The notes under the pieces are model-generated. The model did no database searches, had not been told where the DNA came from, and saw only the letters and a list, made by a program, of their open reading frames with translations. A DNA stretch of 6,944 nucleotides. Source: an uncultured Ruminococcus sp. Its GTDB lineage: Bacteria > Bacillota > Clostridia > Oscillospirales > Acutalibacteraceae. The translations under genes and the position numbers were made by a program. Shown piece by piece: positions 1 through 5,742 of this stretch. The DNA lies in assembly GCA_902797065.1 (NCBI GenBank), contig CADBRK010000271.1, forward strand, positions 1-6,944, given 5' to 3'. Numbering within the stretch: position 1 is the first letter of the stretch; each line of letters opens with the position of its first letter.

Positions 1-1590
1 GAGAGACTTGATCCTCTCCGCACTGTATGCATAGAGGATGAGAATATCGGCACAGGCTTCACAGACAGCGAGAAGGCTCAGCTTAAGCCTGCTTCTGCAT
101 CAGCAAACAACCCGTTTGATTTCAGTAATTTTGATCCTTCGAATATGATGAACATGATGAATATGTTCGTTAAGAATGGTATTCTCAACATCTTCGGAGT
201 AGATTACACAATAGTACGCAATTACAATGTTCTCATTGATCCCGGCAAGGGCAACAGCTACCTCGTAGCAGCTATGAGCAATACTCTTGATGACGGTGAA
301 GGAAATGACTTCTTTGCAGGCATGGCAGCATTCTTCGGCGATACAGACAGCGAACAGCCCGAGCCGACAGAAGATGTTATCAATCCGCTTACTCAGGATG
401 GATTCGTAAGATTCACAGAAGGTATGCCTTATGTAATCCTCTCTACTTCTTCACTTGATTATGAGGGTACAAAGGAAACAACCGATACACCTGACAGAGC
501 AGCAAGAGCAGACGATGATAATCCGTTCTTCAACTTCAGCGAGATCACAGCAGAACAGCTTGAGACGCTCAAGACAGAATATCCGAACCTGTATAACTAC
601 ATCACAGAAAACATGGCTAACGGCTATGAGTATGTATACGTAGCAGGATGCAAGGAAGATATTCTTGAAAAGGATAATTATCATATTATTACACATACTC
701 CGGACTATGAGTACTTCGTAAATCCTGAAGATCCGAGCAAGCTTATGGCAGACGATAAGGGCGACAGCAACCCGCCGTTCGTATATGCAGAGCTTAATGT
801 AGAAGAGGTTTACTACGTAGGCGACGAGATGCCGAACGAGAAGAACGTAGAGTTTACCGATACTCCGGATACTCCCGACGTAACGGTTAAGATCAAGAAG
901 GATAGCAACGATATTCCGGAAGTAACAGAAGAAGGAACATATACAGCTGAGGCTACTATCGTAGTTGACGGTGTTGAATACGTGCTTGTTGAGGACTTCC
1001 TGGTTAAGGAGAGACCGGCAGATACAGAATCAGACCCTGATACTGAAACAGACACCGAACCTACAGGAACAGACAGCGACGAAAGTCCGGATCAGCCGCC
1101 TGTAACATCCGATACAGACAGCGCACCTGACGGAACGGACACTGAAACCGAAACGGACACTGAAACCGAAACGGACACTGAAACTGAAACTGAAACAGAC
1201 ACCGAACCTAAGGGAACAGACAGCGACGAAAGTCCGGATCAGCCGCCTGTAACATCCGATACAGACAGCGAACCTAAGGGAACAGACAGCGAGCCTAAGG
1301 ATACCGATACCGAGCCTAAGGATACCGACACTGACGAAAGTCCCGACCAGCCTGAGGGCAATAAGCCTTACCTGATGGGTGATGTTAACTTTGACGGTAA
1401 GATCACCGCAAAGGACAGCTTGCTCATCATGAGGAGAGTTATCAATAACTATACTTTTGATACGATCCAGGAGCTTGTCGGCGATGTTAACGGCGATGGC
1501 AAGATTTCCAATGCAGATGCAATGGTAATCCTCAGATATGTTGTTAAACTTCGTGTTGCAGGTAATATAGGCCAAATTGTATATCTATAA
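1..1590 (+). CDS. Secreted dockerin type I protein, 5' partial
   Basis: The reading frame is open from base 1, so the start lies upstream; the Met cluster at 145 is not the real start. Residues are numbered from the window edge (529 visible). Residues 1-260 match no family I know and include a Met/Asn-rich patch (about 49-56). Residues about 264-338 (YYVGDEMP then a V/T-rich stretch) look like a bacterial Ig-like module. Residues about 340-452 are a Thr/Asp/Glu/Pro linker with repeats. Residues 459-519 form a type I dockerin: two calcium loops, D461/N463/D465/T469/D472 and D495/N497/D499/S503/D506, each followed by a helix (LLIMRRV, MVILRYV). Dockerins bind scaffoldin cohesins, so this protein is probably exported and docked into an extracellular complex. 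Loop positions 10-11 are AK and NA, unlike the usual Clostridium thermocellum ST pair and compatible with ruminococcal dockerins. The dockerin call is secure. No catalytic domain is visible, so it may be a binding or structural subunit or have its enzyme domain upstream. Confidence 0.9.
   Translation, partial: ERLDPLRTVCIEDENIGTGFTDSEKAQLKPASASANNPFDFSNFDPSNMMNMMNMFVKNGILNIFGVDYTIVRNYNVLIDPGKGNSYLVAAMSNTLDDGEGNDFFAGMAAFFGDTDSEQPEPTEDVINPLTQDGFVRFTEGMPYVILSTSSLDYEGTKETTDTPDRAARADDDNPFFNFSEITAEQLETLKTEYPNLYNYITENMANGYEYVYVAGCKEDILEKDNYHIITHTPDYEYFVNPEDPSKLMADDKGDSNPPFVYAELNVEEVYYVGDEMPNEKNVEFTDTPDTPDVTVKIKKDSNDIPEVTEEGTYTAEATIVVDGVEYVLVEDFLVKERPADTESDPDTETDTEPTGTDSDESPDQPPVTSDTDSAPDGTDTETETDTETETDTETETETDTEPKGTDSDESPDQPPVTSDTDSEPKGTDSEPKDTDTEPKDTDTDESPDQPEGNKPYLMGDVNFDGKITAKDSLLIMRRVINNYTFDTIQELVGDVNGDGKISNADAMVILRYVVKLRVAGNIGQIVYL
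1042..1270 (+). repeat. Direct repeat in the dockerin linker (82 bp, two copies)
   Basis: Copies at 1042-1123 and 1189-1270 are offset by 147 nt (49 codons, in frame) and differ at only two bases in my alignment. They encode the DSDESPDQPPVTSDTDS block. A shorter, diverged ESPDQP copy starts near 1336. The near-identity at synonymous sites points to recent duplication or gene conversion. Confidence 0.85.
1141..1200 (+). repeat. 18-bp tandem repeat (TETETD unit)
   Basis: The unit actgaaaccgaaacggac occurs at 1141-1158 and 1159-1176. A degenerate 24-bp run of act-gaa codons follows to 1200. It encodes alternating Thr/Glu/Asp between the two copies of the larger linker repeat. Repeats of this kind can change linker length by slippage. 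Confidence 0.8.
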
Positions 1591-1605
1591 TTCTATGATT
1601 ATAGT

Positions 1606-1642
1606 TTCCCCCGATGAGATTCCTTATCGGGGGAATTTCTTT
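1606..1642 (+). terminator. Rho-independent terminator of the dockerin gene
   Basis: A perfect 10-bp stem (ttcccccgat 1606-1615 with atcgggggaa 1626-1635) extends by three inner pairs including one G-U, leaving a four-base loop at 1619-1622. The T-rich run tttcttt follows. It begins 16 nt after the stop codon and separates the dockerin gene from nfnA. Confidence 0.9.
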
Positions 1643-1678
1643 GCCATAAGATTTTATTGCTGTAAATCGAAAAAACTA

Positions 1679-1707
1679 TTGAGTATTCAAGTCCTTTGTA
1701 GTATAAT
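1679..1707 (+). promoter_or_regulatory. Probable sigma-A-type promoter for nfnAB
   Basis: A TTGAGT -35 box (1679-1684, four of six consensus bases) is spaced 17 bp from a perfect TATAAT -10 box (1702-1707). It lies after the upstream terminator and about 40 nt before the nfnA start. A second TATAAT at 1715-1720 has no convincing -35 box. Transcription should start near 1713-1715, giving a short leader. Confidence 0.65.
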
Positions 1708-1735
1708 AAAAAAGTATAATATAAAAAAACCGGGA

Positions 1736-1741
1736 AGAGGG
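1736..1741 (+). promoter_or_regulatory. Ribosome binding site deciding the nfnA start
   Basis: The sequence agaggg ends 6 nt before the ATG at 1748. This favours 1748 over the in-frame ATG at 1577, which sits inside the preceding gene and upstream of its terminator. Confidence 0.75.
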
Positions 1742-1747
1742 TTGAAT

Positions 1748-2593
1748 ATGTTTAAAATCTTAGAAAAAACCGAGCTTAATCCGTCAATGACAAAGATGGT
1801 TGTTGATGCGCCGCTTATTGCAAAAAAAGCTAAGCCGGGTCAGTTTATTATATTTCGTGTTGATGAGTACGGTGAGAGAGTTCCGCTGACGATCGCAGAT
1901 TACGATGCCGAAAAGGGTACGGTCACCATAATTTATCAGAAGGTAGGCTACAGCACAAAGCTGCTTGATACTCTGAACAAAGGCGAATACATTCTTGATT
2001 TTGTCGGACCTCTCGGAGTAGCCAGCGAGCTTGAAGGGTATAAAAAAGCTGCCGTTATCGGCGGCGGCGCAGGCTGTGCGATCGCATATCCGCAGGCAAA
2101 GGCGCTGCACAATATGGGAACAAGCGTAGATGTTATCGCAGGATTCCGCAATACAGAACTTATTATTCTCGAGGACGAGATGAGAGATGCAAGCGATAAT
2201 CTGTATGTTATGACAGACGATGGTTCAAACGGGAACAAGGGCTTTGTTACAACTGCACTCGAACAGAATATCAGGAACGGCGTTGAATATGATCTTGTTA
2301 TTGCGATAGGTCCTGTTCCGATGATGAGGGCTGTCAGCGAGCTTACACGCCCCTACGGAATCAAGACAGTTGTTTCGATGAATCCTATTATGATCGACGG
2401 CACGGGTATGTGCGGAGGCTGCCGCCTTACAGTCGGAGGAAAAACAAAATTTGCCTGTGTAGACGGTCCCGATTTTGACGGACACGAAGTTGATTTTAAC
2501 GAGCTGATGAAGCGCAACGTAATGTATAGAGAGAAAGAGCAGGCGGCAAGAGAGAAGAGCTGCCGTCTTGTGAGAAATGTTGAGGTGAAATAA
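1748..2593 (+). CDS. nfnA: NfnA: ferredoxin:NADP+ oxidoreductase, small FAD/[2Fe-2S] subunit
   Basis: A 281-aa protein of the ferredoxin-NADP+ reductase / dihydroorotate dehydrogenase electron-transfer type, the usual NfnA length. An N-terminal FAD-binding barrel carries R44-V-P-L-T48. The nucleotide-binding domain starts at VIGGGAGCA (103-111). A C-terminal cluster segment has C222-G-G-C225 and C237, with D217 nearby. From family knowledge, the NfnA [2Fe-2S] cluster uses three Cys and one Asp, which fits. NfnA binds NADH and passes electrons to the bifurcating FAD in NfnB, coupling NADH and reduced ferredoxin oxidation to NADP+ reduction in the cytoplasm. The start at 1748 is set by the RBS and by the family N-terminus (MFKILEKTEL). 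The stop is one base from the nfnB ATG, so the two are co-translated. A SudB-type or glutamate-synthase-associated label is possible, but the adjacent NfnB argues for Nfn. Confidence 0.93.
   Translation: MFKILEKTELNPSMTKMVVDAPLIAKKAKPGQFIIFRVDEYGERVPLTIADYDAEKGTVTIIYQKVGYSTKLLDTLNKGEYILDFVGPLGVASELEGYKKAAVIGGGAGCAIAYPQAKALHNMGTSVDVIAGFRNTELIILEDEMRDASDNLYVMTDDGSNGNKGFVTTALEQNIRNGVEYDLVIAIGPVPMMRAVSELTRPYGIKTVVSMNPIMIDGTGMCGGCRLTVGGKTKFACVDGPDFDGHEVDFNELMKRNVMYREKEQAAREKSCRLVRNVEVK
2582..2587 (+). promoter_or_regulatory. Ribosome binding site of nfnB inside the nfnA 3' end
   Basis: The sequence gaggtg lies within the last codons of nfnA, 7 nt before the nfnB ATG at 2595. This supports translational coupling of the two subunits. 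Confidence 0.7.
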
Positions 2594-2594
2594 T

Positions 2595-3989
2595 ATGGCG
2601 AACATGACGCCCGTCAGAACTCCGATGCCCGAACAGGCACCCGATGTCAGGAATAAGAATTTTAATGAGGTGGCAACAGGCTATACCGAAGAAATGGCTA
2701 TGCTTGAAGCGACAAGATGTATGAATTGTAAAAACCGCCCCTGCGTGAGCGGATGCCCGGTCAATATTGCTATTCCGGATTTTATAGCGCATGTTGTTAA
2801 GGGCGAGTTTGAGGAAGCATACTCAGTTATTACAAATACAAGCTCACTGCCTGCAGTCTGCGGCAGAGTCTGTCCTCAGGAGACTCAGTGCGAGTCGAAA
2901 TGCGTCAGAGGTATAAAGGGCGAAAGCGTAGGTATCGGCAGACTGGAACGATTTGTTGCGGATTATCATATGAACCACAACACCCGCAAGCCCGAAATCC
3001 CCGAAGGCAACGGTCACAAGGTGGCAGTTATCGGTTCGGGTCCCGCAGGCCTTACTTGCGCGGGTTCGCTTGCCAAGATGGGGTATACCGTAACCGTATT
3101 TGAAGCATTCCATACTGCAGGAGGCGTGCTGATGTACGGTATCCCGGAATTCAGACTTCCGAAGGCTATCGTTCAGAAGGAGATCGAGGAACTCAAATCA
3201 CTCGGAGTCGAAATAAAGACGAATATGGTCATCGGTAAAGTGTTATCTGTTGACGAGCTTTTTGAGGACGGATACGAGGCTGTATTTGTCGGAACAGGCG
3301 CAGGACTGCCCAACTTTATGGGCATGGAGGGCGAAGGTCTGATCGGTGTTTATTCGGCAAACGAGTTCCTGACGAGAATCAACCTCATGAAGGCATACAA
3401 AGACGAATATGATACGCCTATTATCAGACCAAAGAATGTCGCTGTAGTCGGCGGCGGTAATGTTGCGATGGACGCAGCAAGAAGCGCATTAAGGCTCGGT
3501 GCAGAGAATGTGTATATTGTATACAGACGCAGTGAGGAAGAAATGCCTGCTCGTAACGAAGAGATACACCATGCGAAAGAAGAGGGCGTAAACTTCAAAC
3601 TGCTCAATAATCCGGTAAGAGTATTGGGAGACGAAAACGGCAGCGTGACAGGTCTTGAATGTGTAGAGATGGAGCTTGGCGAACCGGACGCAAGCGGGAG
3701 AAGACGTCCTGTTCCGAAGGAAGGTTCCGAGTTTGTTCTTGATGTTGACGCAGTTATTATCGCTATCGGTAATGCTCCGAATCCGCTTATCCGTTCTACG
3801 ACCGAAGGACTTGAAGCAAACAAGAAGGGCTGCATAATCGTTAATGAAGAGACTATGGCTACGACCAAAGACGGTGTATATGCAGGCGGCGATGCCGTAA
3901 CAGGCGCATCGACAGTTATTAAAGCAATGGGCGCAGGACGCATGGCGGCACATTCAATAGATGAGTATATAAAAAACAAGCAGAAATAA
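2595..3989 (+). CDS. nfnB: NfnB: ferredoxin:NADP+ oxidoreductase, large FAD/[4Fe-4S] subunit
   Basis: A 464-aa protein, full length for NfnB and homologous to the small (beta) chain of glutamate synthase. An N-terminal iron-sulfur domain holds two Cys groups: C42, C45, C50, C54 and C89, C93, C99, C103. E96 lies in the second group; Nfn structures have a Glu-ligated cluster, so it may be a ligand (inference). FAD binding is shown by GSGPAG (147-152) and the C-terminal GGDAVTGASTV (431-441), and NADP(H) binding by VVGGGNVAMDAARSALRLGA (284-303). It carries the bifurcating FAD, takes electrons from reduced ferredoxin through the [4Fe-4S] clusters, and reduces NADP+. It starts one base after the nfnA stop. 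A stand-alone glutamate synthase small chain or SudA is less likely because nfnA is its partner and no gltB-like large subunit gene is visible. Confidence 0.94.
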   Translation: MANMTPVRTPMPEQAPDVRNKNFNEVATGYTEEMAMLEATRCMNCKNRPCVSGCPVNIAIPDFIAHVVKGEFEEAYSVITNTSSLPAVCGRVCPQETQCESKCVRGIKGESVGIGRLERFVADYHMNHNTRKPEIPEGNGHKVAVIGSGPAGLTCAGSLAKMGYTVTVFEAFHTAGGVLMYGIPEFRLPKAIVQKEIEELKSLGVEIKTNMVIGKVLSVDELFEDGYEAVFVGTGAGLPNFMGMEGEGLIGVYSANEFLTRINLMKAYKDEYDTPIIRPKNVAVVGGGNVAMDAARSALRLGAENVYIVYRRSEEEMPARNEEIHHAKEEGVNFKLLNNPVRVLGDENGSVTGLECVEMELGEPDASGRRRPVPKEGSEFVLDVDAVIIAIGNAPNPLIRSTTEGLEANKKGCIIVNEETMATTKDGVYAGGDAVTGASTVIKAMGAGRMAAHSIDEYIKNKQK

Positions 3990-4019
3990 CTTTTTTATAT
4001 CGAGAGGAATCAAAATCGA

Positions 4020-5399
4020 ATGAATAAGAAGCTTTTAACAGTATTGGCGGCTGTTATAATAGTTGCTGCTGCAGTAACAGCAGGCTTGATGCTTATGCCA
4101 AAACCGGCTGATAAAGCGGATCAAAGCGTTACTAATAAGATAAGTTCGGTTGCATCTTCCGAACCATATACTGTACAAACAGATTCGGATACGGATTCAG
4201 GGACAGATACCGATACCGTCGATTCGGATTCGGCGTCATCGCAGACTTCAAGCGCCGATATTTTTTCCGTAACAAGCAGCAAAAACAGTTCGTCATCGCA
4301 AAGCAGCAAAAACAGTTCATCGGATGCGGACAGCAAGAGTTCTTCATCGGCAGCAAGCAGTAAAAGCACAGGTTCTTCACAGCAAAACAGCGTACCGACA
4401 ACAAATTCATCTGTTCCTGCGGGAACAAATACATATTACCAGGAACCGACTCAGCCTGCATCAAATGATTCAAACTACGACCCGACGCCTTTCGTTATGC
4501 CGGAAGTTGTCGTAGAAGAACAATACGATGAAAGCGGCAGACTGATCGCTGATACCGATTTGCTCGACGGTGTAAAAGCGGTTGCGATCACATTTGACGA
4601 CGGTCCGAGCAGATACACGAGTGAACTTCTTGACGGATTGAGGGCGCGCGGTGTTCGTGCGACGTTCTTTCTTGTGGGAAGCTGCGTTGATACTTATCCC
4701 GAACTTTTGCCGATAATGGTTCAAGACGGTCATCAGCTGGGCAACCATACATATAATCATCCGTCTATCCCTTCACTCGGTGAAAGTGGCTGGCGAAATG
4801 AATTGGAGCGTACAGATAACGCTGTCTTTAATGCATGCGGTCAGTATACAACAGCTTTTCGACCACCGTATGGATCATATACGGAATATCAGGCGAGGTC
4901 TATAGATAAAACATTCACTATCTGGTCTGTTGATACGCTTGACTGGCAGTCAAGAAATAAAGAAAGCATAAAAAGAATAATGTTTTCTAATGTAAAAGAC
5001 GGCAGCATAATTCTGCTTCATGATTTGTATAAAACGAGTGTTGACGCCGCACTTGAAGCTATCGATCAGCTTCAGGCACAGGGTTATGTCTTTGTTACGA
5101 TTGACGAGCTGCTTACACGCTACGGCTATCCGATCTCTAACACTGCTCATTTCTCGCAAAAGCCTGTTGATTCGGTTGTGTTTATCGAACACACTGATAC
5201 GGGCACCGATTCGGACGATGACACAGATTTAAATACAGAGACAGATACGGATACCGAAACAACTACAGATACAGGTTCGGATACCGAAACTGAAACAGAT
5301 ATTGATATTCCGACAGATACCGATGTATCAACCGAAACCGACGACTATCAAGAAACCGAATCGGAATCCGCAGCTATGGATATATTTGATTCCGAGTAA
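4020..5399 (+). CDS. CE4 polysaccharide deacetylase (NodB domain), surface-exposed
   Basis: A 459-aa protein. Residues 5-26 form an N-terminal hydrophobic helix after MNKK, either a signal peptide or a membrane anchor; there is no lipobox. Residues about 54-125 are a T/D- then Ser-rich low-complexity linker. The NodB domain spans about 187-385 with the expected motifs: TFDDGP (191-196, D193 catalytic base and D194 metal ligand), H243-x3-H247 (metal ligands), R281-P-P-Y-G285, W302-S-V-D-T-L-D-W309, and L333-H334-D335. It should be an active metal-dependent deacetylase on the cell surface, acting on peptidoglycan amino sugars, chitin oligomers or acetylated xylan; the sequence does not say which. 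Residues 391-459 are a T/D/E/S-rich tail with no dockerin, sortase motif or transmembrane anchor. The RBS agagga (4003-4008) is 11 nt from the ATG, slightly long. The gene lies 30 nt after nfnB without a terminator between, so read-through is likely. Confidence 0.93.
   Translation: MNKKLLTVLAAVIIVAAAVTAGLMLMPKPADKADQSVTNKISSVASSEPYTVQTDSDTDSGTDTDTVDSDSASSQTSSADIFSVTSSKNSSSSQSSKNSSSDADSKSSSSAASSKSTGSSQQNSVPTTNSSVPAGTNTYYQEPTQPASNDSNYDPTPFVMPEVVVEEQYDESGRLIADTDLLDGVKAVAITFDDGPSRYTSELLDGLRARGVRATFFLVGSCVDTYPELLPIMVQDGHQLGNHTYNHPSIPSLGESGWRNELERTDNAVFNACGQYTTAFRPPYGSYTEYQARSIDKTFTIWSVDTLDWQSRNKESIKRIMFSNVKDGSIILLHDLYKTSVDAALEAIDQLQAQGYVFVTIDELLTRYGYPISNTAHFSQKPVDSVVFIEHTDTGTDSDDDTDLNTETDTDTETTTDTGSDTETETDIDIPTDTDVSTETDDYQETESESAAMDIFDSE
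4275..4328 (+). repeat. 27-bp tandem repeat in the Ser-rich linker
   Basis: Two in-frame 27-bp units (4275-4301 and 4302-4328) encode SSKNSSSSQ and SSKNSSSDA. The block aagcagcaaaaacagttc recurs exactly at 4274-4291 and 4301-4318. This is a low-complexity spacer and probably extends by duplication. Confidence 0.75.
5190..5396 (+). repeat. Thr/Asp/Glu-rich low-complexity tail of the deacetylase
   Basis: The final 69 codons are dominated by aca/acc-gat-gaa combinations such as TDTETTTDTGSDTETETD. They resemble the linker before the dockerin at 1018-1356 in composition but not as an exact DNA repeat. The tail is strongly acidic and probably unstructured. Confidence 0.7.
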
Positions 5400-5422
5400 T
5401 TATTTGGCTATATTTAAACAGT

Positions 5423-5453
5423 AATCACCGACCTCAAAAAGGCCGGTGATTTT
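5423..5453 (+). terminator. Probable rho-independent terminator after the deacetylase gene
   Basis: A 12-position stem (aatcaccgacct 5423-5434 with aggccggtgatt 5440-5451) has one internal A-C mismatch and a five-base loop (caaaa). The T run tttt (5450-5453) is short. It starts 24 nt after the stop codon, as expected for the end of the nfnAB-deacetylase transcript. Confidence 0.75.
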
Positions 5454-5636
5454 CATATAGTGGGTATATAGATGTTATGCAATCTTTTAGCGTCGGATAG
5501 ATGAGATAAAGGTTAAGATTTTTATTGGAATAATAAAATCATACTCATGAATCATTAAGGATACTTCAAAGCAATCAGTCAAGTGTTTTATAACAAGAAA
5601 AAGCCCGTAAACTAAAAAAATTGTTAAAAAGTGTTT

Positions 5637-5674
5637 ACTTATTTAAGAAATAAGTGAATAATATATATTATTCA
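5637..5674. promoter_or_regulatory. Adjacent inverted repeats, candidate operator
   Basis: An 8-bp inverted repeat (acttattt 5637-5644 and aaataagt 5648-5655, three-base spacer) abuts a perfect 20-bp palindrome, tgaataatatatattattca (5655-5674). The heptamer acttatt recurs at 5684-5690. A role as a protein-binding site for the gene at 5743 is inferred. Such palindromes also arise by chance in very AT-rich DNA. Confidence 0.4.
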
Positions 5675-5731
5675 TTATATTGGACTTATTGTTTGAAAAA
5701 GATGTTTCTATTTGTAATTATGCACTGAATT

Positions 5732-5738
5732 GAGGTGG
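5732..5738 (+). promoter_or_regulatory. Ribosome binding site supporting a GTG start
   Basis: The sequence gaggtgg is a good Shine-Dalgarno match. Its gagg core ends 7 nt before the GTG at 5743. The next in-frame ATG (5836) would remove part of the N-terminal coiled-coil module, so GTG is the better start. Confidence 0.75.
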
Positions 5739-5742
5739 ATTT

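Larger units (their letters stand above)
5454..5742 (+). other. AT-rich intergenic region without a recognisable gene
   Basis: No open frame of useful length, tRNA or known riboswitch is visible here. The first part (5454-5630) is AT-rich and holds only a weak bulged hairpin (5517-5540). Inverted repeats cluster at 5637-5674. The last 60 bases lead to the RBS of the next gene. A weak promoter pair TTGTTT (5689-5694) and TGTAAT (5713-5718), spaced 18 bp, is possible but would leave a very short leader. Confidence 0.6.

Noticed and set aside
1141..1200. Short regular repeats as a CRISPR-like array
   Set aside because: The units are in frame, have no unique spacers and encode a Thr/Glu/Asp linker inside a gene.
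813..1575. Long minus-strand open frames opposite the dockerin linker
   Set aside because: They are low-complexity mirrors (Val/Ser/Gly- and Phe/Arg/Cys-rich) of the repeated Thr/Asp/Glu codons, and they lie opposite a certain gene.
1715..1720. Second TATAAT as an alternative nfnA promoter
   Set aside because: The region 17 bp upstream (tccttt) is a poor -35 box, and the TATAAT at 1702 has a better partner.
1577..1747. N-terminal extension of NfnA from the ATG at 1577
   Set aside because: It overlaps the end of the dockerin gene, crosses the terminator and promoter, lacks an RBS and adds residues foreign to the family. The ATG at 1748 has a good RBS and the family N-terminus.
3350..3979. 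209-aa minus-strand open frame opposite nfnB
   Set aside because: It is antisense to conserved cofactor-binding motifs of NfnB, has no recognisable domain, and reflects codon bias of the true gene.
5476..5499. Tiny open frame in the intergenic region
   Set aside because: It has only seven codons before a stop and no convincing RBS.
5517..5540. AT-rich hairpin as a terminator or small RNA
   Set aside because: The stem is only about nine A/T-rich pairs with a bulge and no following T run, so it is too weak to call.
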